DNA of 64,000 nucleotides from Inia geoffrensis (taxonomy: Eukaryota; Chordata; Mammalia; Artiodactyla; Iniidae). The stretch spans positions 33,906,318 through 33,970,317 of the forward strand of contig CM070919.1 of NCBI GenBank assembly GCA_036417435.1, written 5' to 3'. The notes beneath the pieces are model-generated. The model was not told where the DNA came from. It made no database searches and saw only the letters and a list, made by a program, of their open reading frames with translations. The position numbers were made by a program, and so were the translations under genes. The first letter of the stretch is position 1, and each line of letters starts with the position of its first letter. Positions 34,647 through 46,812 of this stretch are shown here, one piece after another.

Positions 34647-35194
34647 TTTGCTTATCTTACTGTGTTTGGGGTCTCCCTTTTTTTTTTTTTAGCAGGCTGC
34701 AGGTTCGTAGTTCCCGTTGTTTTTGATGTCTGTCTCCAGTGGCTAAGGTTGGTCTAGTGGGTTGTGTATGCTTCCTGGTGGAGGGGACTAGTGCTTGTGT
34801 TCTGGTGGATGAGGCTGGATCTTGTCTCTCTGGTGGGCAGGTCCACGTCTGGTGGTGTGTTTGGGCGTGTCTCTGGACTTATTATGATTTTAGGCAGCCT
34901 CTCTGTTAATGGGTGGGGTTGTGTTTCTGTTTTGCTAGTTGTTTGGCATAGGCTGTCCAGCACTGTAGCTTGCTGGCCGTTGAGTGAAGCTGGGTGCTGG
35001 TGTTAAGGTGGAGATCCCTGGGAGATTTTCGCCGTTTGATATTATGTGGTGCTGGGAAATCTCTTGTGGACCAGTGTCCTGATGTTGGCTCTCCCCCCTC
35101 AGAGGCAGAGTCCTGATTCCTGGCAGGAGCAGCAAGAACCTTTCATCCACACAGCTCAGATTAAAAGGGAGAGAAAGTAGAGAGAATTAGTAGA

Positions 35195-35345
35195 AATAGG
35201 AAGATAGAAAGAAAGAAAGAAAGGAGGGAGGGAAGGAAGGAAGGAAGGGAGGAAGGAGGGAGGGAAGGAAGGAAGAAAGAAAGAAGAAGGAGAGAAGGCC
35301 AGAAGGAAGGAAAGGAGGAGGGAGGAAGGAAGGAAGGAAAAAGGA
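35195..35345. repeat. Purine-rich (GGAA/GAAA)n tract in L1 5' UTR
   Basis: About 150 bp of nearly pure A/G on the plus strand, mixing gaaa, ggaa and ggga units. The equivalent place in the L1 at 16374-23448 (about 22015-22110) is A-rich but lacks the GGAA array. Confidence 0.9.
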
Positions 35346-35375
35346 CAGAAAGTAGATACAGTAAAATAGAATGAA

Positions 35376-35880
35376 GTAAAGTATAATAAAGTTATTGAAT
35401 TAAAACATAATTATTTAGGGGAAAAAAGAAAAAAAAAAGAAGAAAAAGGATGGATATAACCTTAGGACAAATGTTGAAAGCCACGCTATACAGACAAAAT
35501 CCTACACTGAAGCTTACACATACACCCTCACGAAAAGAGGTAAAGGGGAAAAAATCATAAATCTTTCTTTCAAAGACCACCTCCTCTACTTGGGATGATT
35601 CGTTGTATAAAGGGGGGAAGGAAAGAAAGAAAGAGGGAAGGTAAAGTATAATAGAATTATTAAAATTAATTATTAAGAAAAAAAAGGAAAAAAAAAACAA
35701 TGGACGGATAGAACCCTAGGACAAATGGTGGAAACAAAGCTATACAGACAAGATCTCAAAGAGAAGCGTACACATACACTTTCACAAAAAGAGGAAAAAG
35801 GGGAAAAAATCATAAATCTTGCATATGAAGTCCACCACCTCAATTTGGGATGAGTCACTGTCTATTCATGTATTCCACAG
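35376..35880. repeat. ~265-bp tandem duplication in L1 5' UTR
   Basis: Copy A starts at 35376 and copy B at 35641, both with gtaaagtataata. Shared landmarks 265 bp or so apart include aggacaaatg-tg-aa, gctatacagacaa, cttacacatacac/cgtacacatacac and aaaaatcataaatctt. The copies differ at roughly a fifth of positions, so the duplication is not brand new. The older L1 at 16374-23448 has this segment only once at most. Confidence 0.75.
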
Positions 35881-36795
35881 AAGCAGGGTACATCAAGCTG
35901 ATTGTGGAGCTTTAATCCGCGGCTTCTGAGGCTGCTGGGAGAGATTTCCCTTTCACTTCTTTGTTCTCACAGCTCCCAGGGGCTCAGCTTTGGATTTGGC
36001 CCCGCCTCTGCGTGTAGGTCGCTGGAGGGCGTCTGTTTTTCACTCAGACAGGACAGGGTTAAAGGAGCCTCTGATTCGGGGGCTTTGGCGCACACAGGCC
36101 GAGGGGGGAGAGGGGCACGGCGTGCGGGGCGGGCCTGCGGGGGCAGAGGCCGGCGTGACGCTGCACCAGCCTGAGGCCCGCCGTGTGTTAAAAGTCTCTT
36201 GCCTCTTTGGCAGGTGCAGACTTTCCCCCGGACTCCCTCCCGGCTAGCCGTGGTGCACTACCCCCTTCAGGCTGTGTTCAAGCCGCCAACCCCAGTCCTT
36301 TCCCTGCGCTCCGTCTGAAACCGAAACCCGAGCTTTAGCTCGCAGCCCCGCCCGCCCCGGCGGGTGAGCCGACAAACCTCTCGGGCTGGTGAGTGCCGGT
36401 CGGCACCGATCCTCTATGCGGGAGTCTCTCCGCTTTCCCCTCCGCACCCCTGTTGCTGTGCTCTCCTCTGCGGCTCCGAAGCTCCCTCCTCCGCTTCCCG
36501 CAGTCTCTGCCCGTGAAGGGGCTTCCTAGTGTGTGGAGACTTTTGCTCCTTCACAGCTCCCTCCCACTGGTGCAGGTCCCGTCCCTATTCTTTTGTCTCT
36601 GTTTTTTCTTTTTTTCTTTTGCCCTACCCAGGTACGTGGGGAGTTTCTTGCCTTTTAGGAGGTCTGAGGTCTTTTGCCAGCCTTCAGTAGGTGTTCTGTA
36701 AGAGTTGTTCCACGTGTAGATGTATTTCTGGTGTATCTGTGGGGAGGAAGGTGATCTCCGCGTCTTACTCTTCCGCCATCTTTCTTAATCTCCTC

Positions 36796-37042
36796 TATGA
36801 CAGTCTCTAGGTCCATCCACGTCTCTACAAATGACCCAGTTTCATTCCTTTTTATGGCTGAGTACTATTCCATTGTATATATGTGCCACATCTTCTTTAT
36901 CCATTCGTCTTTCGATGGGCATTTAGGTTGCTTCCATGACCTGGCTATTGTAAATAGTGCTGCAGTGAACATTGTAGTGCATGTGTCTTTTTGAATTATG
37001 CTTTTCTCGGGGTATATGCCCAGGAGTGGGATTGCTGGGTCA
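36796..37042 (-). mobile_element. Older L1, antisense, remaining part (outer element)
   Basis: It continues the element at 29190-29469 with the last ~80 codons of ORF2 in reverse ('ctgagtactattccattgtatatatg', 'gggtatatgcccaggagtggg'), then stops at the 5' truncation at about 37042, beside the outer TSD. Confidence 0.92.
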
Positions 37043-37056
37043 TCTGATCACTTCTT

Positions 37057-39389
37057 AAGCTGCCCTTAGGAACAGTCAATAACTATGTCCCAGACACAAA
37101 GCTAAGGAAGGAATCCTTTTTAATGACTAGATAATAACTAACCGGTGAATTGCCAATTCACTCAAACTGGGTTAAGCGAGTAAGAAACATGAGGTGATAC
37201 CATGCATTTAAGGATGAAATAGAGCTATGCATACTGGAGTATAAATATGAATTTTTAATTATTAAGCAAATTTAAGATTGTATTGAATATATTTATACAT
37301 ACCCAGTTTAGTTTATATTTTTTGGGTATAGGCATATTCTTATATAGTCATGAGATATTCTATAACAGTGAGGACAATTTTCTATATTAATTGAACGTAT
37401 GTTTACATGTCTTAGGAATTCTTATCAAACATCTGAATATGAACAGTCTCTCGATATAATGACCTCCTACTCCACTAAAAACCATTGGGGCTGTCGATAA
37501 TTACAAAGTAATTATACATATGTGGGTGTATACACATTCACACATGAAACAACTCAGGTATGTGTGTGAATGTGTCACTAGGCATTTGATGCTTTATGAC
37601 AGTTATAAGAATGCTTCAATTATATAATAGCTTTCTACAAAGTAAATATTATTTAAATTTTATTACTACCAGAAAATCGCCTCTTACATTATATCTTAGA
37701 CAAAGATGGCTCATGAATTCACTAAAGTACAAAGACATTTTTAAAAAAGGCAACACTCTACTTTGAATAATGAATTTCAATAATGGCAGTATAAGAAAAT
37801 GTCTGAAAGATGGCAAAATATATATTTTAGCACTGTATCTCTATGTACAAGGTAAGGCACTCTGATCTTAACTGTCAGTATGGATTTTTTGTTTCAATTT
37901 ATAAAGACCACATTCACATTTTTGAAGTGAGTTACTATTGCATATCTTCATTTAAAGTCAAGCAAAATTTTGGACATGTTAATCAAAGAGAATACTTATT
38001 GTCATATCTCACTTCTGACATTTAAGAAAAATTCTTCATGCAAATGAAGGATGTGACTAAACTTTCAAGAGAGTATATCAAATACTTAACACAGAAATAC
38101 AATGAACTCCTCTGTATTGACTGCAGTCCTTCATGTGCCTCCTCTCAAGTGCAAATGAGACTTAAATTTCTTCTCTTTGAAGTCGAGTTACCCTTGTCCA
38201 TATGCTGTTTAAAGCATACTGATGTCTATCATGAATCAAAATTAAAGTATTACTTTAAAACATGTCCAGGCACAGGGTGTTTATTTCTTATAAAATATAT
38301 ATCCAATCCAGAAGGAATGTTAAATTCATCAAGCTATTTTGTGTAACTTACAATTGCCTTTTTAAAAACTTGAAATATCAGTTCATTTTTCCCTAAGATA
38401 ATTTCCCTCAAATACTTGACTTTGTTACTGCATCTAATTTTTAATGATTTCCTGCCTATTTTGCTCTACTTTACAGTCTATTTATTATACAAATTGTACT
38501 TCATCCAATAGGAACCTTAATTGGATGTAATAGGGATGGAGGTGTTCTTAATCCTATTTTATGAATCTTCAAGGCAGGAGATAATAGCAAGTAAGCACTA
38601 AAACCTGCAGGGTCATATGCCCTCCTTTCCACGGCAGTGACACTGGCCGGGAGACTGGCAGTCAAGAGTTTTCAACCACTCACTCTCACCAGAGTTTACA
38701 TTGCTAGAGGGGCCACTCTAAATGTTAGAGCCTTTTATGTGTCTAAGGGCCCCTTGGCGGTCATGTGCAGCAGAAAATCGTACCTGTTTAATCAAAGAGT
38801 GATTTCCCAAAACCTAGATAAATAAGTACAACCAGAATGCTAAGCAAGATTAGAAGGACAGAGAGAGGATAGGGCCTGCTTTATTCTGGTTTAGTAAGTG
38901 TCTGTTTCGCTTTTACTATGGCCCATCACAATACTGTGCTTTTAACTCAAAAGTGAACAGAACATGGCACTTACTCTTGGAGATCCCCTCAGAGTCTCTT
39001 CCTTTTATGTCCAAGATTTATCTTTGATCATCACATTTATTCCCTCTTACCTTCAAATTTAATCGTCCTGTAATGAACTAGAGAGCATCATACAAGTTCA
39101 AAGAATAAAATACTGTTGCTTAGTTCTATGGAGTCATATCATGAACTTGTTATCTAATTTTGATATATTTATCTCCTATTAGGGTCCAATAAACAGAACA
39201 ATGAAACAATACCTCTTGTTTTACACCTTACCTTAATTTCTACCAAATGCTTTTTTGGATCACAATTATTTTGGCATCTCAATAACCCTGGCTATTACTG
39301 TTTATCCAATATAAGCCCCTGAAAAGCTTCATATGACACAACCATGCAGGAAACTTCATTACATTTCTGTGAAATGTCATACACATATT
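37057..39389. other. Unassigned AT-rich sequence
   Basis: No young repeats. The plus-strand frame at 38038-38346 (102 codons, several Cys and Lys) is the longest. It has no family resemblance I can see, and its codon use looks like chance. No promoter or splice context supports it. Confidence 0.35.
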
Positions 39390-39700
39390 GTTGCAGGTCA
39401 GTTTTCCCGGGAAACAGACTCTGAGATGGAGATTTGTGTGCTGGAAGTTTAATAAGGAGTGATCTTAGGATGAACTCCCAGGCAAAGAACAGAAAGCAGG
39501 ATTACTAGGGAGATGCTGGGTTGCTGGATGGTGACAACAAATCCCTCAGTTGATCACTTAGGTAGTTTTGGAGCTAGGATGGCTTATAAAATTGTCCCTG
39601 GTTACAGCCTGGTAGCTGGTTCTCTACACTTCACAACATCCTGTAACAGGACACAGATAACCACAGAAAAAGGGATATCATCTTCAGCCAGAAAATCCCT
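39390..39700. repeat. Probable old interspersed repeat, unclassified
   Basis: 'ttttcccgggaaacagactctgagatggagatttgtgtgc' then 'tttaataaggagtgatc' is a phrase I associate with a widespread mammalian repeat, but I cannot name the family. Confidence 0.4.
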
Positions 39701-40929
39701 TCATCAGTGAACGGTCACCAGAAGAAGCAACACCGTGGTACAATCGTCAATGGTCCCAACATCCAGAGGGATGCATGCTTTGATTCTGAAAGGTTGAGGG
39801 GAGTGGTATTACAGTAGAACACCATAACATCCCTATGTATCAGGATTGAACAATATTCTTTTTCTCGCATTTTTGGAATTAAGAGGTCAGGACACAATTG
39901 TTCACTGAAAATCCAAATACTTCCCCTTTTGACATCACAGAAATCCTGGGGCCCTGATAGCACCAAGACATGTAATTCATCCAATTAGTACCTTCTGTTT
40001 CTTTCTTTTTTCCCCTATCCTCAATTCTTTGTCTGTAATATTATTTGTTCACTTTGCTTAAAGCAAAGTGAGAAGCAACTAGAGAAATGTTCAGTTAGTC
40101 TTATGTCTCCTGTTAAAGGAAGGGAAGTGTTTCCGCAAGTCAGAGTGGATGTAACCAGGCAGACCATGAGTAGCCATTGAAGTCTAGGCAGCAGTGTGAT
40201 GCAAAAAGAGAACATGCTGGCATCCTTTCTTCATAGACTAGCAGATACAATTCTTTTTTCCTTCCAGTTTATATCCAACTATTTGGGCAGATATACTGGT
40301 AAATGGATCAATTTTCTTGGATAAATAAGTTATTCATTATGACATAGGCAGATGGAATAAAACAGGAGAATAAATGCTGAAATAATAATTTGAAAACTCA
40401 ACAATTGGCTTTTAAAATTTTTAATTGACCGTATGATAAAATATTGAAAAAGAGTTTGGGAACAAGATAGAAGAAGAAACGTAGTGCATTAAATAATTGG
40501 ATCCTATGGAAATGTTCCTATTCAGTGGAATATCACTGGGTACTCTTCCAGAGAAAGACTTAGGTAGAGCTGTGAACAAAGTCAGATTAGAGACTAGAGC
40601 CCAGGACCCTGAATACTGAGTCAGAAATATAGAATGTAGCATAGGTTCAACCAAAGCATGAAGGATTTGGAAGATCATGGACCAGCAATAAATCTCAGAA
40701 GAATAAATGGTGCTATTAAGCACAAGGGCATTACAGTACTGTGACAACTTGCTTACAATCCAGAAACTATCCTAGAATCTAAAATATTTAAATGCTGAGC
40801 TTTGCCAATTTTTTTTAGGAAAGACCTGACTTCAAACAATGGGGAATGTAGAGGAAAATGTAAGTTGGTGTATAAGGAAAGACAGAAAGAAGAAAATGGT
40901 TTTTTATAGTGTACCTCTTTACCGGATAT
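39701..40929. other. Unassigned sequence
   Basis: No gene or confident repeat seen. Confidence 0.35.
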
Positions 40930-41100
40930 TCGCTAAGCAGTCTACATAATTATATCCTTTCATTTTTGTGAGAATGAGGTAGACATAATTATGCTCATTC
41001 TATATTTGAGGAAACTGGCTTGGTAAATTTAAGTAACTTGCTTAAGTGAACACAGCCAGTGAGTAATAAATCAGATTTCAAATCTTGTACTTACAGAATC
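40930..41100 (-). repeat. MIR SINE remnant, antisense
   Basis: 'tttgaggaaactggcttggtaaatttaagtaacttgc' and 'cacagccagtgagtaataaatcagatttcaaat' match the reverse complement of MIR. Confidence 0.8.
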
Positions 41101-41559
41101 TAGGAATATAATTCATGGGGTCCATGAATTACCAGGTGTGGTTTGTTTTTTTTTCTCTCCAGTTTCTTTCCTACTCCTCTGAAAACAAACACAATATTAT
41201 AAATGTTTTATTTCACTCCAGACTATAGAATAACTTTTGACACTGTTTACAATCATGTGAGTGGTAGTCATTTTTATAGCGGTATCTGTTAAGTGTCCAC
41301 TTGAAAAATTTGAAGGAAAATGTACTGACCAGACATTATAACTATGGCATGTCTTTATGTATATATTGGAAAATATAGAAGAAAAGCACCAGAAATCATA
41401 CTTATTTTTTCCATATTTACTTGGAACCACAGGCTGTGGTACTGTTTGGTGGGGGCAGGCATGAAGCTAAAAGCAAACAGAAAAAGTAACTTTTCTGGAA
41501 GAAAATGGCCCCATTTGAAGAAGTTGGAATTTTACCCAAAAGGTTTCATGTGAATTATC

Positions 41560-42990
41560 CTTCAGGGTCACTGGTTGGATGGCAAACCAAAGAAGTCACT
41601 TGATATTGGAGAGAGCATGGTAAATTTTTATATCCTGGAAGTGACTTAGCTATTTCATAATTTAAGTAGGGTAGGAAATGGAAGTAGTATGTCTGCCAAA
41701 TGATGTCATCACTTCTGAATCACTGGTCTTTCTTCAATATTTTGAAGTAGGTCATGGTAGATGTCTCAGCTGTGCCACTTCTCAGCAGGTACCTGCACAA
41801 AAGTATTGGTACTTCTCAGTAACCCAGTTTCTAGGCCTCCATCTAAGGATATGCTGAATATTAAAGGGGAATTTCTATCTTGTGATGCCCTTGTGGAAAC
41901 AAGAAAGGTAGCCGATAAATTCAAAGTCATGAATCATTTCTTTCTTGAGTAAAACTTTGATTGGAAGAAAAGTCTCCTCACTCTGAGCTCAGGTGACAAA
42001 CTTGTGGCATTGTGTATTACATCTAATGTTGCTGCGTGAATGAAGGGTACAACTGCAGACGGCTTTGTGACTCATTCTCTCTATGTGAATATCCATTGGC
42101 ATCATTGCCTCTGCTAGTGAGACCAAAATGTGTTTTTCCTACAGTTGTGAAATCTCAACTTCACAATCAGGGTCATGAGAAAGTCTTGATTAAAGAAATC
42201 TCTAAGAAAACTGAAGGACAACATATAATGAATGCCCTTGCCTAGTATGCAGATGGTCAGTGTATTTTACAAAATAGAACATGTCTTAAAACTTATCTTT
42301 GGGGATAAATATTACTTATTTTGTGAAAAAAAAAGATTGTTTAATTTCAGAATAATTCAGGAAGAAGGATTTCTTTTAGCATTTCTCTGTCTTGGATCTT
42401 TTTGGCCACATTTATGAGATCCAGCTTTACATTTTTAAGACCCCGAGGTCACCATTACAGATGCTGTTGAAAGAACTATCTAGTCTTTTCCATGGTGCCA
42501 CTCTGGAAGAGGAGCTACAGAACTCAATTATGCAAACTTTGCAAAGCTGGAAAAAGCACTTCTTCAAGATGGAATTGATAACTACAAAGTCTTGTCAATT
42601 TCTCTGTGGACAGAAATCTCCAGATACCTGAAAACAAAAAGCACTTTAAAATATTTCCTTTAGATGACTTTAGAATTGAAATGTGGATTCGTAATACCTT
42701 CCTTGCTAATATAGACAGCATTCACAATGCAGCCCCTAACCAAATTGACTTTAGCAATAAGGATATAGGAAAAAGGAAACATTCTGACATTAATTTAGTT
42801 CAAAATAGTCATGAAGAATTCTGGCATTATTTGACACAATTCTATCTTCATCTGAAGAAAAGTAAGTATGAAAGTTCCGAGTATATTTGAAGCAACACTC
42901 ATTTGTGAGTCAGGTTTTGCATTTCCAAGGTCATGAAACATGAAAATATATTAGTTTATGTTCATTGTTATAAGAAGGAGGAGGTCCTTA
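41560..42990 (+). pseudogene. Decayed hAT-transposase-derived gene (ZBED5/SCAND3/FAM200-like)
   Basis: Joining conceptual frames gives scattered motifs in the order found in hAT-transposase-derived proteins of the ZBED5/SCAND3/FAM200 group. KPKKSLDIGESMVNFY at ~41588 resembles the KKPHTIGE region. DVSAVPLLSRYLH at ~41760 resembles DVSSCSQLLVFVRY. GEFLSCDALVETRKVADKFK, MNHFFLE and then NFDWKKSLLTL at 41869-41985 resemble EFLFCxxLxxxT, NFFE and LDWxxxxxxxxDGA. Near the end come EMWIRNTFLANIDSIHNAAP (42679-42738), HSDINLVQNSHEEFWHYLTQ and FEATLICESGFAF (~42890), the latter resembling the conserved FATTYLCESGFS. Stops and frameshifts occur about every 50-90 codons. The BED finger was not found. 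It may be a transposon relic or an old pseudogene of a domesticated gene. Confidence 0.72.
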
Positions 42991-43179
42991 GTTTCAGCAA
43001 AGTATCCAAGGAAATTGTTACCCAAAGTATTTAACAGTTCAGCATGATGATTTCTCTATTAAAAGTAATAAAGGTTCATGTAATTATAAAAATAATTTGC
43101 ATTTTAATATCATTTTATGATTCGTAATAAAAATATTCTTGTGAATTCTGATTTCAGCATTTAAAAAAACAAGAAATAA

Positions 43180-43290
43180 GTAACTGCGGGAGGTTACTTG
43201 ACTTGTTTAGGGTAACACAACTGGTAAAATGGCAGATCCAGGATTTGAATGAGTGTCTTTTCACTCCAAAGCATGCACTGTGCTGTTCTT
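43180..43290 (-). repeat. MIR SINE remnant, antisense
   Basis: 'ttacttgacttgtttagggtaacacaactggtaaa' and 'ggcagatccaggatttgaatg' match the reverse complement of the MIR core. Confidence 0.75.
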
Positions 43291-44639
43291 TTGAAGGAGT
43301 AGTAAAGAAGGGTTCACTTAGCCCTGAGGGAAGGATTAATTCTAACTGGTCCTTTAGAGAACATTTTAAGGGGAGTCAGTGTTTGAAATGGGACTTGAAA
43401 CAAGAATAGAATTTAATAGGAAAGGAAAAGGCATCCACTAACTTGTAAGGACAGACTGAGTCGCCTGATGCAGCTCTTCACATGAGATTTTGAAAAATTA
43501 TTATTAGGTTCATCTCCCTTTGGGAAATGAGGAAAGGAAGAGCAGATAGACTGGGGCTGAGGAATTTCCTACAGCATGTTATAATTAGTTTGGATAAAAG
43601 GAGAGATTAGAAGGCATATGGTTAGGTTCTAGACATCTTTGGTTTATAACGTCCTATAAATCAGAGATAATTTGTAAAAATGAGAAATGTTAAAATTTTG
43701 AATGTGATTAAGGTTTGTCAGTTTAATTATGTCGGCTTTAAGTTGATAATTATTAAGCCCTCATTTTCTCTGAGTTGTGTCTTTAGAAGTCATGGCTGAG
43801 AGGACCCCAAAAGCGGTTCAGTTTTCCTTCCATGCTGGCAGAACTTATGCTCTTTCATTTGCTTTCCTCTCTCGCTGAGATTCAGAGGTTTGTCCTCATT
43901 TGGATAAGCAAATCATTTAGGTCTCCTACCTCTTTAGAGTTGTGGGGTTTTTTTGGTTTTTGGTTTTTTAGGCATAGGTATTTAGTGCAATTTTAACAAA
44001 ACAACAACAAAACCACACACACACACAAGAAGAAAAGTGCTACAAACAAGTCACATATCAACCAATCTGCTGCTAATGGAAGAACAGGAGGAGAGCAGGA
44101 ACCTGGGCTGTTAAGGACATAGTCTCACTAAACTAAAGTACTCCTCAAACCACACTGCTTAGTGGTCCTTATTTGGTGAGCTGAAAAAAAAAATAGTCCT
44201 TATTGTTTGAGGTAGTTGAATTGGAGTTTTCTATGCCTTACAATGGAAAGCATCCTACCTGATACATATGACCTTAGTAAAACTAATGATCAGATATAAG
44301 CCTTTCCTTCTGAAGAGAATATTAAAGCAGACTGTCATTTATTATCTAGTTAAATCAGAAAGTTTGCAATAGGACCCAAAACATATGACGCATAATAAAA
44401 TGTATCAACAAATTAAGGAGAAAAGCAAATACTTATGCTAAGAAGAGGGGCTTAGAATGGTAATGAAGGGTTTTCAGTAATGGAATACTCCTCTTGTGTT
44501 TTAAGAAGACAATTCTGATGGAATTTCTGTAGAAAAGTAAAAACTTGGAGAAATGTAAGCTATATCAGACATGTTAGATTAAAGATGGCCATAGATTCTC
44601 TATGGTCACAGGGTAGACTGCTGGCTGAAGATGGCTGCC
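43291..44639. other. Unassigned sequence with a short (AC)n
   Basis: No gene seen. A small CA microsatellite lies near 44011-44026. Confidence 0.35.
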
Positions 44640-45130
44640 CATTTTTGACACTTTCCCCTTTGTGAGTATGGGGTCTATTCCCCTCCACCAGAAGCTGAGC
44701 TGGCCTATAACTACTTTGACCAAAATAGTATGGCAAATGCTGTGACGGTGTGGCAGTTCTGAGTCTTGTCTTTAAGAAGGCTGGAGGATTTGCGCCTCCT
44801 TGCTCTCTTGGAGGATTTGGAGTTGTCAAGTCAGAAGTCCATTCTGCTAGTGAGACCACATGAGGATTCCCTGACATGGCCTTAAAGAGGGAGCGTGGAC
44901 AAGATGAGCCCATTCTTTCAACTGTCCCAAATGTCAGGCATATGAGTATTCTCTCCACAATAACTCAATATCTAATCCAAAACCACCAAGTAATACCAGA
45001 TGAAGCCACAGGAGCAGAATTTCCCAAATTCCTGATCTACAAAATGGTGAGAGAAAATGGTTGTTGTTGGATGATTCTAAATTTTTGGATAATTTTTTTT
45101 GTCTTTTTTTTCTTGTTTGTTAACACATCA
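44640..45130 (+). mobile_element. MLT1-like LTR remnant, sense
   Basis: 'ccagaagctgagctggcctataac', 'accacatgaggattccctgacatggcc', 'gatgaagccacaggagcagaatttccc' and 'aaaatggttgttgttgg' appear in MLT1-type LTR order. The antisense frame at 44560-44958 and the sense frame at 44876-45142 are inside it and are not genes. Confidence 0.6.
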
Positions 45131-46718
45131 ATAAATAACTGAAATATATATAGTTGCCAACTTTGAGGTTTTTGTGGTAATTCAGACCCAAATTACAAAT
45201 GTTCTGAATTAAGGCATTAAGAAGTTAAAATAGGCAATTACTCAATAGAAAGTGAAAATTAACAGAAATTTGTGATACATTAAATGTGAGAGTCAGGTGT
45301 AAGGGATGTCCTAGGTGATCATCAGATGCTATCCTAGAAGGCAGGTTATGTTTTATCAATTGTCTTAACCTATATCTGGAACGGAGCAGAAAGAACACAT
45401 TTCTAGGAAAGAGGTATACAATAAGTTTCACATTTTCTATCCTGTTTGTGAAAAAAAAAGTGTAAATTTTAGAGGTTAGAAGATAAAGAAAACTGGAAAT
45501 AACATTTGGAAGTCATAGGTAAGGCAAATTGTTCAAACCATAGGAGTAGTTGGTAAGATGAGGGAGTGTAGATCGAAAAGAGGAGAGGTGCATGTAATTT
45601 TAGAGGAAGTTCCATTTCAAGGGAATGTACGAACTTATTATAATCTTTTTTCCTTATTAAGATAAAGTGCTGCCTTTTGTTACCACGACCAGCTTGTAAT
45701 TTATTTCAGGTGTACAATTTTCCTTATAGGGGTTATAAAGGCCAACATTTTTCTAAGGTCTAACAGAGCCTTACAGAAGTCTCTAGACCCTGGAAATTCT
45801 GAAATGACTTAAATAACTTTAGTTCCTAGGATGAGCCAAACATATAAGATTAATTATTGAAGAGTTTGTTCAGCTGATACCTTCGTAAAACCAGTTGAAC
45901 TGTTTTATAATAAGAATGAATACAAATATAAATAAGAACAAAACTGGCCATTACTCAACATCTGTTTCCTCTATGTACAAGGATATTACCAAGTTGCTGA
46001 CACCGATGTGTGGAGATAACCATGTTAAATTCTGTTTTAATGCATGTGTAAAGGGATGGTTGGAGAACTTGTTGCTCTAGTTCATTCACATAGAAAGTGT
46101 ATATTTTATTCTATTTCTATTTTGTTGGATTCTGTTCAAAATTCCCAGAGAAAAACTTGGTCTTTTTAGGTCAACTTTTTATAGATAAAAGCAGTTTTCT
46201 TATTTACCCTGCTGGAAATCAGCTAAAAACAGTGTGGAATTTTGTTGTTTTCTGTGCTTATTTCTCTACCAAAAAGAAAAAAAAAAAACACGCATCTTTT
46301 ATATAATAAAAATTCAAGTATGTAACCCGAATTATTCCTAAATTGAACTATACTTGCCTTAGAAACCTGTATCTTTAATTTAGGCTCTGAGTTAAAATAT
46401 AAAGAGTTGTCAAATCCATAATTTTATTCCATTTTCATAATGTGAGGTATTTTCTACAATATTTAAAATTTCCATAAACTTTATCAAAATATAATATAGA
46501 TTTTAAAATTGGCTGATCCATAGCTTGTTCAAGAATATTTGAATATTTTTCCAAGAATAATTTCAGACAAAAGTTTGATCCTATGATGAATGTTCTTTTG
46601 AGGGAAATAAACCATACCAGTGTAGGTAAAGAACTCTCCTATTGAAGTAAGTTATCAGTTCGGGGTGTCCTTGAAGCCTCAGCAATCTGATAGCCATATC
46701 TATGGCTGAGTAAATAAG
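45131..46718. other. Unassigned AT-rich sequence
   Basis: No gene or confident repeat seen. There is a 12-bp A-run at 46277-46288. Confidence 0.35.
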
Positions 46719-46745
46719 ATTTTACAAATATATATATTTTTTTTT

Positions 46746-46811
46746 CCAAGGAGTTTGATCTTTTGAATTTAAAAGGCAAATTTATGCTAATTAGGCACTG
46801 CCCCAGAGCCC

Positions 46812-46812
<1 letters not shown>
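46746..46812 (-). other. Candidate transduced 3' flank
   Basis: It lies between two tails of the same L1 and is not L1 sequence. In transcript orientation it starts aagggctctgggg, ends ccttgg, and is followed by an A-run. A CATAAA variant signal is present, but no AATAAA. Confidence 0.65.

Larger units (their letters stand above)
29470..36795 (-). mobile_element. Full-length young L1 inserted in an older L1
   Basis: About 7.3 kb. Tail and 3' UTR 29470-29868, ORF2 29869-33682, a 58-bp spacer, ORF1 33741-34646, 5' UTR 34647-36795. A perfect 13-bp TSD, tatgacagtctct, lies at 29457-29469 and 36796-36808 and duplicates outer L1 sequence. ORF1 is intact and ORF2 has one frameshift, so it is the youngest large insertion here. 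The 5' UTR holds a purine-rich satellite, a ~265-bp duplication and a GC-rich promoter part with CpGs. Confidence 0.96.
34647..36795 (-). promoter_or_regulatory. L1 5' UTR and internal promoter
   Basis: A 2.15-kb 5' UTR ending (transcript start side, 36795) in aaagatggcggaagag, which contains a YY1-type AAGATGGCGG as in human L1. The portion 35900-36640 is GC-rich with many CpGs. The part nearest ORF1 holds a T-run (34679-34691) and simple repeats. The plus-strand open frames at 35902-36247 and 36393-36701 are antisense shadows. Confidence 0.8.

Noticed and set aside
33907..34692. 261-codon plus-strand open frame with many hydrophobic residues, resembling a membrane protein
   Set aside because: Exact antisense of the intact L1 ORF1; the lysine- and glutamate-rich coiled coil reads as Phe/Leu/Ser on the other strand.
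35902..36247. GC-rich plus-strand frames and CpG cluster, possible second cellular promoter
   Set aside because: Part of the 5' UTR of the full-length L1; the corresponding region occurs in the other full-length L1 at 22300-23150.
38038..38346. 102-codon plus-strand open frame in unique sequence
   Set aside because: No recognisable domain, no promoter or splice signals nearby, and such lengths occur by chance; kept only as a note under the unassigned stretch.
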